Of a stretch of 64,000 bases of DNA, positions 1-11,843 are shown piece after piece (the stretch's first letter is position 1; every line of letters begins with the position of its first letter). The notes under the pieces are model-generated. The model saw nothing but the letters and a program-made list of their open reading frames with translations. It had not been told where the DNA came from and made no database searches. A program made the translations under genes and the position numbers. Origin of the DNA: Sapria himalayana. Its lineage: Eukaryota > Streptophyta > Magnoliopsida > Malpighiales > Rafflesiaceae. The stretch lies in contig JAREIK010001468.1 in the NCBI GenBank assembly GCA_029783825.1, positions 4,138,261 through 4,202,260 of the forward strand, read 5' to 3'.

Positions 1-1557
1 CACCGGCGAATCTCAACCACTTGTTGTCGGCGCTTCAAAATTTGACCAGCTTATGGAAGAAGCCCGGGTCGTGCTCTCGAGGTACGAGTTTTAATATTAT
101 CGTGTGATATATTGATTAAATTGAAATAATTAGAAAATATTTAAATATTACATCTGTAAAAAATAAAACTAGACTCTTATATCTTATATATATTTTTTAG
201 ATCAAATAATGTTATTAAGTCGAATTGATCAAATAAAAAATAGCGAATAAACTTTAAATGAAAATAATAATATAAAAAGACTCACATAAATTATATTTTA
301 TGAGCGGATTAATGTAAAATATTATATATTTTTTTTAAATTTAAATTCATATGATTAATTTTATTAAATGTCGTACCTAGTAGACAAGACTCCCACTTAG
401 TGTTGGACCTGATAGAAAGTTAATATTTTGACTGTTTCTTTAAAAATTAGAAATATTATATCTGATAAATTTCGAACTCAAAATATAATACTTGTAGGCT
501 TTGACGAAAGTATTTGATATCATACCTAACATTATTATAGTTTGTTTTTTTTTTTTTAATTTTTTTATTTTTTATTTTATGTTATTTTGTTATTTTTGTT
601 ATTTTATATTATTTTATGTTATTTTTGTTATTTTTGTTATTTTTTGTTATTTTTTGTTATTTTTATTCTTTTATTCTTTTACTTTTTTTATTTTTTATTT
701 TTTTATTATTTTTATTATTTTTATTCTTTTTTTATTCTTTTTATTATTTGTATTATTTTAATTCTTTTTTTATTATTTTTATTATTTTTATTCTTTTTTT
801 AATTCTTTTTATTATTTGTATTATTTTAATTCTTTTATATTTTTTTATTCTTTTTATTTTATTTATTTTTATTTTTTTATTGTTTTTATTTTTTTATTTT
901 TATTTTTATATTGTTTTTATTTTATTCATTTTTATATTTATTATTTTTTTATTTTTATATTGTTTTTTATTTTTTTATTTTTATATTTTTATATTGTTTT
1001 TTTATTTTTTTTATTTTTATTTTATATTTTATTTTTATATTGTTTTTATTTTTTATTTTTTTTTATTTTTTATTTTTATATTGTGTTTATTTTTTTTTTT
1101 TTGTACAGTTATTTTTTATTTTTTATTAAAAAATTTTTATTTTTATTTTTGTATTATATTTATTTTTTAGTAGTTATATTTGTTGATCCGAGTTTTGGGT
1201 TCAGTCGGGCGAACCTATTATTTGGAGGAAACCTAAAAAAAAGAAAAAAAAAAGGCTTTAACTTTGAACATAACTAACTATGTTGTTGGCCTCTGCAGTG
1301 GGGAATTTGGGGGAGTCGTGGAGATGTCAATGAAGGCGGCGACTGATGCATTGATGGAAGACATGGCTGCGCAGGCAAGTGGGGTGGCGAGCTTGGCGTC
1401 AGGGATGCCACTTGCAAAGCTTCTGCCGCTGGTGGTCCACACGGGCATGTCTCTTCTCAATGAACCTGGGCAACAGAGATTCATTCACAGACTCGGGCAC
1501 CTCCCCGAAGTTCAACTCTTCTTCGCTTTGCTGTATGCAGACCCGTCCGCCTTGTAG
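1..1557 (+). CDS. PEX3: Peroxin-3-like protein, C-terminal two exons (5' partial)
   Basis: Partial gene entering from the left edge. Seen: exon 1..81 (frame from base 2, ending mid-codon TCG AG), donor gtacgag at 82, a 1217-bp intron 82..1298 with a TAACTAAC branch-like sequence near 1271 and acceptor ctctgcag, then exon 1299..1557 ending in TAG. The join restores an in-frame Ser and gives the last 112 residues. The tail reads PLAKLLP, then LPEVQLFFALLYA, which I recognise as the conserved C-terminus of plant PEX3, preceded by FDQLMEEARVVLSS. PEX3 is a peroxisomal membrane protein that docks PEX19 and inserts other peroxisomal membrane proteins; the membrane anchor is N-terminal and lies outside the window. 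The coding exons are GC-richer than their surroundings and intact, so the gene is probably live. The identification rests on remembered family motifs and was not tested by a search. Confidence 0.78.
541..1170 (+). repeat. T-rich low-complexity block inside the PEX3 intron
   Basis: About 630 bp of nearly pure T and A, with almost all A residues single between T runs (TTTTTATT-like units, also TTTTTGTTA at the left end). C is rare and G is confined to short interspersions. It looks like an expanded and drifted poly-pyrimidine/AT minisatellite. The long open frames across it code only Phe, Leu, Tyr and Ile and are compositional artefacts. Confidence 0.9.
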
Positions 1558-1965
1558 ATTCCTGCCCTTTGTATTGCCTTAGCAGTAGCCATCGTAGCCC
1601 CCCGTTGTGCCTTTGTTTGTATTGCAATTTGCATTTGCTTCTGTCAAAGACGGATGCTAGCTATATCAGTCGCAGCAGCCCTTTTTTTTTTTAATTATTA
1701 TTTTCACACCTCAATAATACCCGCGTGCATTAATATTATGTATGAAAATCATTTATGTTGAATTTTTACCTTATTTAACATATGTAAATATTGTTCATTT
1801 TTTATCATAAAGTTTTTAATTTGATAGTGGTGGAAATTCAAAAATTTTGAGGATTATGAAATTCAAAAAATCGATTGGTGTGATTTATGTTCCTTTGAAA
1901 AAAAAAAAAACATTGTTTTGCAAAATGGTGAATTTTGATATTGTTGTGATTATATTATACTCGTA
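1558..1965. other. PEX3 3' flank, no gene seen
   Basis: Follows the PEX3 stop. The first 120 bases keep gene-like base composition and are probably the 3' UTR. The rest is AT-rich with homopolymer A and T tracts. No open frame or recognised repeat. Confidence 0.5.
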
Positions 1966-4200
1966 TCATGTGTGTGTATGAGTACGTGTGTGTCGTGCTG
2001 GCATGACTCATTTTTTGGTGGCCCAGCTGGATCACTGTGCCATGTTGGGCTGGGTAATGCTGGGCTGTGTCGGATCATGCCCGAAGGCTACCAGCCTAGT
2101 CAACTGGTTTGTGATTCTAAATATTTAACTTGCAAATTTAAAATTTTAAATTATCCATTATGAGCTAAGATATAATTTCACATAAATTATAATGAAGTAA
2201 AATCATTAACAAAAATTTTAATAATAAAAAATATATATCATCCAATCCAATCAAAAATAAAATAATATAACATAATAATCGTCAATCATAATCAAACTCA
2301 ATCTCAATGTCAAGTGGTATCATTATGTAAATGATCATCATCGCATAAGCATATGATTGTTTCACTAATAGTGAGCTCATCATCCTCAAAGCCCAACGAG
2401 TTATCATCTGTCTGCAATTCCTCTATTCTTGTTCTAGCCTAATCTTAGATGTCTAACCTCGAATCATCCCAATTCTTCATACATACTAGTGGCTTAATGA
2501 TATCTGGTCGTAGTCTCGATCTTTTATCCGAAATGACATTGATTGCAATAGAAAAAATAGATTCGAATACTATGCTCGACAGCGGAGAAGTTAATAAATC
2601 ACATGCCATTTTAGACAGCACATGATATGTGTACTCATATGAAATTCATAATTATAAAATATTCAAGTTATTATCATTGTTATGTAATAAGATTGAGTAG
2701 TAATTAATATCTAAGTATCAAGATAGCTCGTTCCTATTCGATGGTCAACTTCGTCATTTCTTCCTCGCTAATTGAATGGAGAAGTTATTTTCTACGAATA
2801 TAATGTCCATGTTTGTACTTGAATCATGAATATGATTACTACAATACCTAGTATTGTAGTATGTAAATAACTCAATCAAATTTTCATGAATAAACTTTTT
2901 AGGTTGGTGTTCCTGTTTCATACATGTGGATATGTATGCCAATATATTCACTATCCCTTCCACCTTAAACATAGGATCTATGCAGTCAACCATACAATAA
3001 AGAGATGAAATGATGGACCACTACTTTAAGTACTTGGTTTTCATCTCAACAGCCATGTCACTAAATATAAGGTAATCTCTAAAATTCCTAAACATGCCAC
3101 TAATGTTGCATATGGAATTGGGTGCAATGCAATTAGTAGGAGTGTTAACAGATGAACACATATTTGTCGTATCATAAAAAATCACTAGAAATCTCATAAA
3201 TAAAATTATTGTTTCATAATCTTTGTTATCAATAATAAGTTCGTCACTCTCACTATTGACTTAGTCGGATATCATATATTTGTATCAAACACATGACTCT
3301 AATATCAAGTAAATAAAATTCTAATGTTGTCTCATATCCGTTTGATTTTTTTAGACCCATAGACAAATATAAACTCCTATTATCTGCTAGGTATCTGAAG
3401 AAATTTTAGTGAGTTTCATATTTTTTGAATGCGGGAGAAATAACTTTCATCCCCACTTATACTATCAGGTTAATAATGTGATACATGTATCTAACATAAA
3501 AAATTTTTTTAATGGCCCATATCTAATGGTCCTATAATATATATTTTATTTTAAATATCATAATCTCTAAAGATTCTCATCATGTATGACAAGATCATCA
3601 TGAGGATGAAGAATTTCTAAAAATCCTAAAATCTTTTTATTATGTATTCATTTATAATATATAAAGTGTTGAGGTATACAAAATATGCATTGTCATGATT
3701 AGTCTATATATCAGATGTCTTGGACACTACGCTACTAAATTATCTAAATTCATTATTTATTTTTTTTAACTAATAATATTTTAGTTTGTTATTCCTGCAT
3801 GTAGACATAGGAATCCTACGATATGTAGATTGGAAATAGGTTTGCATGATACTAACTACCTTAGGATCGTCCAAAAATCTAATCGAAAGACTCATCATGA
3901 TGATTAATTTGGCCATACAATTCCTCCCTGACTCATTGTGGCATATGAAGAAGGTCAACAAAGCTGCATAAGATCCAATCTCAAAGACCCCATCGCTCAA
4001 TTGGGTTTGTCTAGGATCTAATACACCATGTTTTTTTGTGTAATGATCGGCATGCCTCTTAGGAGCACAGTCCCACATGCACTCACATATGTATATATAT
4101 TTTTTATAATACTTACATTGTGCCGATTCTTCTTCAACATCCCTAATATTTTTATTTTTTATTATATTAAAGTGAGTGTAAATTATTAATATTCTTTTTG
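1966..4200 (-). mobile_element. Decayed hAT-family transposase gene with GC-rich 3' end
   Basis: Read on the minus strand. Near 4140-4020 there is a BED zinc-finger-like stretch (QCKYYKK, then KRHADHYTKKHG; one of the expected Cys is Tyr). From about 4000 to 3770 a hAT core segment includes SIRFLDDPKVVSIMQTYF. Near 2610-2440 comes the C-terminal dimerisation domain (LLTSPLSSIVFESIFS, then KRSRLRPDIIKPLVCMKNW). The order BED, core, hAT-C is that of plant hAT transposases. Stops and frameshifts break the frame throughout, so this is a pseudogene. Beyond the coding end, 1975-2105 is a GC-rich block rich in GGC and CATG like the subterminal regions of the small elements at 24.7 and 51.9 kb. Clear terminal inverted repeats and target duplications were not found, so the limits are approximate. 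Confidence 0.7.
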
Positions 4201-4559
4201 TTTTTTATTTTTTAGATGTTTGAGTTGAGTCGAGGACATGAGAGAAAATATGATTTTAACTTCAGACCTTTCTATATGGTTATCATTATTAATATCATCT
4301 AAATGTATGTCAATATTTATTTTGTTATCATTAAATTCATTATTAACCATTTTTTATTTTTTTTTAGTTTATATTCTAATTTAACAATAATAATAAATAT
4401 ATAAAAAACTAAATTAAAAACAATATATGATTTATGAATAGGAGAGAGAGAAAGCTGCAACCTACACTCGGAGTAGGTTAGGTAATAAAATTGAAACACA
4501 AACAGTAACACCAAATGTTCACTCCACATTCTTTAAGCTTTAAAAAAAATTCTAACTGT

Positions 4560-4640
4560 ACAACTAAAAGCTTTAGTTTGAGAGAGAGAGAGGGAGGGAG
4601 AGAGAGAGAAGAGAGAGCGAGTGTGTGTGAGAGATAAGAA
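4560..4640 (+). repeat. (GA)n/(GT)n microsatellite
   Basis: Imperfect GAGAGA tract with GGGA interruptions passing into GTGTGTG and again into GAGA. Lies between the hAT relic and the LINE fragment. Confidence 0.85.
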
Positions 4641-4799
4641 AGATTTGAGTATGAAGAATGAAAAACTCAAATCTCTAAAATGATAAGTATAAAAAAATAT
4701 ATATGTTTTAAATTCTTAGCTTTTTGTCTAAGAAACTATATTTTTGCTTCTTCTAGTGGCCTCATCTTTAACTTTAAACTAGTCTCCTCTTCTTTAAGA

Positions 4800-5720
4800 G
4801 TAGCTGAGGGAGCTTGCAAAATCTGGTTTTAAATATTATGGAGGGCATTTCTAGTGATGATAACCCTTTCACTTATATGCCCGAAATGCATCTCATTTAA
4901 CATTTTTAGTTGCTCTTTCATTAGTTTCAGCTTCTTGACCAGTAAAAAATATCTTAGAGCTTGAATGTTCTCCTTCCAAGTATTAAGTAACAGAGAATTA
5001 AACTCTTTGTGCGTGAGCCATATGTTACAGAATTTGAAAGTAACTTTTTTCCAGCTTGCTCTCATTTTCATAGTCATGAGAGCATGCAATGGTATGAGAA
5101 GATTCTCGGAAGAATGAATTGGACATGACTATCCAAACATAAATTTGCCTACTCATGATTAATCATAACTCTGTCCAATTTACTTGATATTCTTCAATTT
5201 GTCCAAGTAAAGTAATTGCCTGAGAAAGACAAATCTTCCAGGTTTAGGGAGGAGCAATAGTTTATAAAATCTTGACACTCATAATTTGTCACCACTATTC
5301 CTCCCACCTTATCTCATACTTTCCTTTCTTAATTAGACTGTCTCACACTAGTCTTCTAGTGACAATTTAGTGAAGATCATATATGATTGAAAGTCTAAAT
5401 CTCAGTCTCTTCACCTCGTCTAGGATGCATAGATATATATGTTGAGACGTGGAAGATAACATCTTTAAGTCTACAGTTTGATTGTTCCATAATACCATTA
5501 TTCTCCAATTTCAATGACAAGAGAAATTATCCAGAGAGTCTAGTCTCTTATATATTTTTTTCATTAACCATGCCAATTTGTTCGGATTGAGTTTTGCTTC
5601 AATGATCACAGAAATGTCAATGCAGCAGGCATTGATCAACCTTAGTACTTCCTTGTGTTTAAGGGGGCAATTGAAACCCTTTATGTTCTAGCTAGCTAAC
5701 TTTATTATAGCTATTTATCA
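4800..5720 (-). mobile_element. LINE fragment: endonuclease domain and endonuclease-RT linker
   Basis: Minus strand. Near 5700-5580 a translation reads NIKGFNCPLKHKEVLRLINA, then SVIIEAKLNP, the start of an L1-type apurinic endonuclease. At 5089-4829 an open frame holds FKFCNIWLTHKEFNSLLLNTW and ends with the conserved linker ALK/LNE-type helix and HFGHISERV, typical of plant L1 LINEs just before the reverse transcriptase. Frameshifts and stops occur between the two parts, and no RT follows, so the copy is truncated. The closest relative in the window is the longer LINE at 47.5-50.7 kb on the plus strand, which has the same opening motif with KHEEVLRLINA. Confidence 0.75.
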
Positions 5721-6260
5721 AGATTCTTCGTTAGATACTACAAGGCTTTATAAAAAATCTATCATAGCAAACATCATAATCATAACAAACAACAATCATG
5801 AAATTCCCCAATTTTTCCAAAACCCAAGCATATAAGCATCTCTTGGCTTTACATATTTTCCCAGCTTACCAATCCCTTCTAACACTGAACATACAACCAA
5901 CTCCACATCCACCCCATAAGCCTCCGTTACATTCTTTACATACTTTTCATTGATACATATTCACATTACAATTTACATATTGAAAAATGGAAGCATAGTA
6001 CTGTATCATTGTAAGGGCTCCATCTACAAAAAGACTTAGCAGCTCAACTTACTGTAATGAATTGCATAATGAATTAAGTGGAAACTACCTGAAAAGTGAA
6101 CACTTTTTTTCAAGAATATCTTCACATGCCTAGCTAACATGGTACCATTTTGGATAATCCTTAATAGAATAATAAAAATGCCTTTAACCCTTAGTATCCC
6201 TTTTGTTGCCTTTATGACAATGCTAAGAGGAAAATGAAGAAAGAAAAGCCCTAGGGCACA
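5721..6260. other. Unassigned stretch right of the LINE fragment
   Basis: No coding potential, terminal repeat or RNA gene recognised. It lies upstream of the LINE endonuclease on the LINE's own strand, so it may be LINE leader or older host DNA. Confidence 0.3.
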
Positions 6261-6270
6261 AATTTAATTC

Positions 6271-6421
6271 AGCCAAATATCACCGTTGTGGAAAATGATA
6301 TTTGAATTAATTAAAATGCCACCGTTGTGGACGACGGCATTTGAATAAATAAAAATGCCATCGTTGTGGACGAAGACATTTGATTTAATTCAAATACCGA
6401 TGTTCTCCTTGCCGGCATTGC
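6271..6421 (+). repeat. 39-bp minisatellite with hairpin-forming units
   Basis: The motif caccgttgtgg recurs at 6281, 6320 and (as catcgttgtgg) 6359, with a decayed fourth unit near 6398, so the period is 39 bp. Units contain AAATGCC and GGCATTT around the core, so each can fold as a small hairpin. About 3.7 copies. Confidence 0.8.
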
Positions 6422-6429
6422 GTACTAAT

Positions 6430-7064
6430 TTGTTCAATACTTTCTCCAGCAAACTGATTTTATCTTTTTTTTAATCTCAAACACTCTATTTCCATACAAA
6501 ACTCATTATTAGTATTCATTTATTAAATAAAATATACCATAGTTATTATAAATACTATTAATTTTATTCTTGAAGTAATTATTATTTAATTATACTTATT
6601 AATAGTTACTTTGATTCATAAAAAGATTGATTAAGAGTCTAGAATAAATTTTATGAATAATATAAATTAATCAAAATCAAGTTATGAATACATTAAATCT
6701 TTATATATAAAAAGATTGATTTTGATTATATATATATATATATATATGTAATCAATTTTTGTATAATGTTCTCATGTGGAGATTGATTTTGATTGTGTGT
6801 GTGTGTGTGTAATACATTAAATCTTTAATAATATATTTAATATAATAATAAACTGAAATGCATCATTTTAATTAAGTAAGCAATTTGTTATTTTTAAATA
6901 TATAAGTATTATGGCTTGACTATTGATACACCACTATAACATCATCATATTACCAAAATAGGGTTGGTGGAGGTATTAATGAAGACAACCAAAGCTGTAT
7001 GTACACCCATAGTTAAGTAATTTCTCAATCAAATATGTATTCAAAACAACAAAATAACTTCAGC
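6430..7064. other. AT-rich spacer with (TA)n and (GT)n tracts
   Basis: Contains a TA dinucleotide run near 6728-6747 and GT runs near 6795-6811. Two short copies of a sequence with the core gattgattttgatt flank the runs, so the region arose partly by tandem duplication. No gene seen. Confidence 0.5.
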
Positions 7065-7233
7065 TAGAGTATTATCCTTTTGCGCCTTGCACAAGCCATA
7101 CTCGTGCCATGATGTGTCTGGCACTAGTATGGTTCAGGGCATAATTTTGGATTGTGTCGTGTGTCTGTGAGGACTAGCATGGCTATTTTGGGTTCTGCCT
7201 AGCTCAGACCACCCAGCCCACTATACACCTATA
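7065..7233. mobile_element. Degenerate hAT-like MITE
   Basis: A GC-rich block in AT-rich DNA with many CATG, GGCA and GCCCA words, like the better-preserved copies at 24729 and 51945. The right end read inward is TATAGGTGTATAGTGGGC, resembling the TAGAGGTGTCAAATGGGC terminus of those copies; the left end begins TAGAGTATTATCC. Flanking octamers acttcagc and attcaagc match at 5 of 8 positions, compatible with an old 8-bp target duplication but not proof. Confidence 0.5.
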
Positions 7234-7656
7234 ATTCAAGCCACTCCTTATATTTTTTCTTTTTTTTTGTTTTTTTACTACATAAGTTGATTCTCTGAAA
7301 TAAATTAATTGCATAAATCCATGGAGATGATTATGAGGAGGAGAATTACAAGGTAGCTTATTTGAATAAATAGAACTATTGCTGGAGATTGAATGTAAAA
7401 TTTTGTATCGAGTGGGCTACATTGTTGTTCACATCTGCATCGCTCTAGGGCTGCTTGTTAGCTAAGAAATTAAGAAGATCTGTATTTTTGGGGTTCGGGT
7501 CATGAAAATGGTTTGTGCTTGCAATGTTGTTTTTCTATGGAATAGTTATTACAAACTAGGTTGTGTGTTCAATAGTTTTCTTGATTGAGAAAAACTTTTC
7601 GATGAGGAAGAAGGAGTACCTTGTTTGTTCATGGTTTAAAGAAGAACGTGCAAGCT
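7234..7656. other. Unassigned spacer left of copia element
   Basis: No gene or known repeat recognised. Ends directly at the TG of the copia LTR at 7657. Confidence 0.3.
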
Positions 7657-7890
7657 TGTTATAAAATAAAACTAAACCCGCAATAATTTGAAAGATAGAA
7701 AATTCAAAACTAAAGCAATAAATTACATCAAGAAATAAAATACATTCAAAAGAAAATGAGAAATTGGAATACATGGGAATGAATTTCAGAGAAATAGGAA
7801 AAGTTCTTTATATAGAAAAAATTTTGGAAATCTCCAAATATATTTCCGATGTGGGCAAGGTGATTTTCACCTATCCCCATTAAAATAACA
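7657..7890 (-). repeat. 3' LTR of copia element A
   Basis: Begins TGTTATAAAATAAAAC and ends TTAAAATAACA, so it has TG/CA ends and a short inverted repeat (TGTTAT/ATAACA). Nearly identical to 12042..12275. A TATA-like run (tttatataga) lies inside. Confidence 0.93.
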
Positions 7891-7906
7891 TTATCCCACT
7901 TGAAAA

Positions 7907-8578
7907 TTACTTTATTTGCTTGTCAATACTTGCTTCCAATCTTGTTAAGCCACATGAAGTTCTACACCATTCAAACTTGTCAGTGCTGATCGGTTTGGTC
8001 AAAACATCCACTATGTTTTCTTCGGTATCAATCTTTTGTAAATCCACACTTACTTCTTCTACTTTCTCTCGTACAAAATGATATTGTACCCTAATGTGTT
8101 TTGTCTTTGAGTGAAATATTGGATTTCTTGCTAAATGTAGAGCACTTTGAATATCACAAAATAAAGTAACCTTATTTTGTTTGTATCCAAGCTCTTCCAA
8201 TAGTATTTGCAACCAGATTGCCTCTTTACTGGCTTGTGTAGCTGCAACATATTCTGCTTTTATCGTAAAAGTAGATACAATAGGCTGCAATTTCGAAACC
8301 CAACTTACAGCTCCTCCAGCAAGAGAAAAAACATAACCTGTTGTAGACTTGCTATTATCAATATTCACAGCATAGTCTGCATCAACATAACCTCTAAAAA
8401 TAAGATCTAAACTTCCATAGCATATTGTAATATTTGAGGTTCCTTTCAGATATATGAAAATCCTCTTCACCGTACTCCAATGTTCTAAGCCCGAATTTTC
8501 CATGAATCGACTAACCACTCCCACTGCTTGTGCAATATCTAGTCTTGTACAAATCATTGCAAACATTAAACTTCCCAC
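7907..8578 (-). pseudogene. Copia RNase H domain
   Basis: Open frame of 223 residues that opens inside the end of RT with MFAMICTRLDIAQAVGVVSR, then the RNase H catalytic motifs GYVDADYA, KAEYVAATQASKEA and FCDIQSALHLARN, then HFVREKVEE and VDVLTKPI, the usual copia pol C-terminus ending in a stop just before the purine tract. The three acidic positions D, E and D are all still visible, so this is the best preserved part of element A. The frame is broken from the RT part upstream. Confidence 0.85.
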
Positions 8579-8589
8579 TACTGATGCAT

Positions 8590-9500
8590 ATGGTACTCAA
8601 GACATCTTCCTCCTCTCTTCTTCTGAGCTAGGACACATACTTGAGGATAATTTGAAATTAATATGAAGAGAGGTAGAAATTGGCTTACTATCTTACATGT
8701 TGAAACGACGCAAGATCTTGTTAAAATAATTTTGTTGAGAAAGCCAAATCTTCTAATTATTTCTATCTCGATAAATCTGCATCCCTAGAATCTTGTTTGC
8801 TAGTCCCAAGTCCTTCATATCAAATTCCCTAGCCAAATGTGCCTTCAATTCTTGGATTCGATATTTGTTTAGGCCTGCTACCAACATGTCATCCACATAT
8901 AATAGTAAAATGATGAAATCATTTTCTTCAAACCTTTTGTAGTATGTACAGTAGTCTGAACTGAGTCTATTATAGCCAAGGCTCATGATGAAGGAATCAA
9001 ATCTCTTATACCAACAATTCTGTGCTTATTTCAAACCGTATAGAAATTTGTTCAACTTACAAACCAAGTTCTCCTTACCAATTTCAACAAATCCTTCTGG
9101 CTGGAACATATAAATTTCTTCTTCAATTTCTCAATGAAGAAAAGTAGTTTTAACATCTAACTGCTCCAAATGCAAATCAAGTGTAGCACGTATAATCATT
9201 ACTACTCTAATTGTTGTAAGACGAACCACCAGAGAAAAAAATTTATTGAAGTCAATACTTTCTTTCTAAGCATATCCCTTTGTCACCAATCTTGCACGAT
9301 ACCATTCTACTTGATCATTACTATCCCACTCTATCTCATAAACTCATTTGTTGCCAATAGCTTTTCTTACGATTGGTAATGGTACTAGCTTCCAACTCTT
9401 GTTCTTGTGTAGAGCTTCGATTTCTTCCACCATTGATCCACAGAGATACATTTGAATAATTTGAAGCTTCTTGAAATGTTGAAGGTTCTTCTTCATCTTC
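8590..9500 (-). pseudogene. Copia reverse transcriptase region, frameshifted
   Basis: Segment 8986..8753 carries LLLYVDDMLVAG with the catalytic YVDD, then REFDMKDLGLANKILGMQIY, the conserved copia RT C-terminal half. The upstream half up to about 9500 shows RT-like words in other frames, including the reverse of the KARLVAKG-type start. Stops and shifts make it a pseudogene. Confidence 0.8.
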
Positions 9501-9587
9501 TGTTAGGAGACAATATGCAATATTGCTCTCCGTAACATACTCCGAGTGCCAAGTTGGTAGTCTTTTATTATTAATTGGCCGACTAAC

Positions 9588-10550
9588 TTATTGAGCCTCC
9601 GACATGACTTGTTCTTGTGCTTCATGCTCTAGTTCTTTCTCCATTGACTTTGGAACATCTTGTATCTGATCATTTTCTACATGAACAGTGGTAGTTTTTG
9701 AAACTTCTTTTAATGTGCTATAATCTTCAATTCTTTCTTTTAAAATTACTTCTCTGCTGATAATTACCTCGTGGTCAGTAGGTTCCCACAGGCGATACCC
9801 ATTTACTCCTTCAGCATACCCAAAGTATATGCATTTTCTGAATTTTGGATCCAGCTTTGCTATTTCTTGGGTATTGTACATCACATATGCAGGACATCCA
9901 AAATAATACAAAGTAGAATAACTAATGGCTTACCCGTCCACATCTCCATCGGTGTCTTCAAATCAATTGATATTGATGGCGATCGATTTATCACATAGCA
10001 TGCAGTTTTTGCTGCTTCCGCCCAAAAAGAATTGGGTAGTATTGCAGTCCTTATCATTGCTCTCATTCTTTCTGCAAGAGTTCTATTCAACCTTTCTGCT
10101 ACTCCATTTTGTTGTGGCATGTACGTGACTGTGAACTGTCATTTGATACCTCCTTGCTTACAAAAAATAAGAAATTCATCAACTGTATACTCACTTCCAT
10201 TATATGTCCGTAAACACTTAATTCTTTTCCCATATTCAAGTTCCATACATGCTTTAAATTTTTTAAAAGTTAAAAACACATCTGACTTTTTCTTGATTGG
10301 ATATACCTAACATCTCCTTGAATAATCATTAATGAAGGATACAAAATACTTTGCTCCTCCAAAAGATATTTCAGGTGATTCTCATACATCAGAATATATC
10401 AAGTCTAGAATATTTTTACTTCTTACATTTGATCTTTTAAATGCCAATCTATTCTGCTTACTAGTAACACAATGCTCACAAAAAGATAAATTTACTATTT
10501 TGAGCCATGGAAGTAACTTTTTATTAGAGAGAATCTTCAAACCTTGTTCT
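9588..10550 (-). pseudogene. Copia integrase region
   Basis: Two overlapping open pieces: 10120..9881 starts PQQNGVAERLNRTLAERMRA (integrase core end with the catalytic Glu of the NGVAER motif), then FWAEAAKTACYVINRSPS. Piece 9911..9588 gives FGCPAYVMY and FRKCIYFGYAEGVNGYRLW, the C-terminal part of copia integrase. A frameshift joins the two near 9900. The upstream part near 10400-10300 is broken. Confidence 0.85.
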
Positions 10551-10979
10551 GGCATGTGACATAGTTTAAGATGCCATATCATTGTTGATTCTTTTTCTTT
10601 AGTAATTGATACAACATATGCATCTGTTTCCTGTACTGTTTCTCCTTTAAGCATGAATAAATTTACTGTGATATATTCTTCCTTCATTACCACAAGTGAA
10701 CCTCTCACAATCTTTATCATCCTATTTTCAATATGAGTTTTGCATCCAAGACTATCTATTTGTCCCAAAGACTATATTTTTATTCAAGTCAATTACATGT
10801 CGTACCTCTTGAATGCTACGAAGCATACCATCAAGCATTTTAATTTTGATTGTACCCATACCAACAATTTTCAAAGTATGATCATCACCCATGTGCACCG
10901 ACCCACTTGAGATTGGTTCATATTTGTGAAACCAATCTTTCCGAGATATCATATGCCACGATGCTCCCGAGTCTAGCAA
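10382..10979 (-). pseudogene. Copia protease and GAG-pre-integrase domain
   Basis: 10979..10752 reads MLDSGASWHMISRKDWF, the copia aspartic protease active site DSGAS, followed by VHMGDDHTLKIVGMGTI. 10768..10382 continues in another frame with the GAG-pre-integrase HLKLCHMPEQGLKILSN and FCEHCVTSKQNRLAF; the zinc-binding His and Cys of the integrase HHCC site are retained in part. Confidence 0.85.
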
Positions 10980-10999
10980 CCATACATCACTAAACTATT

Positions 11000-11843
11000 T
11001 TTTACTTTCAACCATTGTTGGTACCTCACTTTATAAAATATTACTTTCATCATTGATGCTTGCAATATTCCATTGTGTCTTATATAACTCATCATCTATA
11101 TTTTTTTTAAACCAACAATCTCTTTTTAAGTGCCATTTCTTATTATAGGTATAACATTTAATATTTTTCTTACTTCACGATTTTGATCTACCATAATTCT
11201 GACTCCCACTGGGGCCAAGCTCCGTTGATCTCCCTCGTATCATCGTCAAAGCATCTATTTGTTGTGCATTTACATATATATCCTCTTTATTTTTCCGTTT
11301 ATTTTCTTCTTATAAGATGGCTGAGGCAATATTATTAAAAATTAAACTATCAGTCAATGCACCATTCGTTAGATTGATGACGAGCTGATCATACGAATCA
11401 GGTAAACTCTAAAGTAAAATCTCAGCACGTTCAACTTCTTCTATCTTATGACTCAACGTAGTAAGTTGCAAAAATAAAGTATTCAGAGTGTTGATGTGAT
11501 CAGTTACTGTAATAGATTCCATCATTCGTAAAGTGTAAAGTCTTTTTTTTAAGAAGATCTTGTTGCGAAGTGACTTTGCCTCATACAACCTTGTAAGAGT
11601 ATCCCAAATTTCTTTTGCTGTATTCTTTTCTGCCACACTTGATAATATTCCATCAACAAGTGCTAAATGCAAGTCAGCTACTGCATTACTATCTATCTCA
11701 TTCCACTTGTCGTCAGGAATTCTGATGAGTCTTTTTCCAATTTCATCTAAGCAATTATCATTCCTCAAAATTGCCTTAATTTTTCATCTAAACAATGAAA
11801 AATTACTTCCATTGAATTTTTCTATTTCAAATTATGCTGTCAT
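11000..11843 (-). pseudogene. Copia gag (UBN2-type) with damaged zinc knuckle
   Basis: Probable start codon at 11843 (minus), followed by FEIEKFNGSNFSLFR with two stops. The longest open part, 11768..11409, holds KEIWDTLTRLYEAKSLRNK and LYTLRMMESITVTDHINTLN, typical of the copia gag polyprotein. Near 11150-11110 the knuckle reads CYTYNKKWHLKRDC, where the second Cys of CX2CX4HX4C is Tyr. Confidence 0.82.

Noticed and set aside
501..1277. Several long open frames rich in Phe, Leu and Tyr
   Set aside because: They are products of the T-rich intron tract and have no real protein features.
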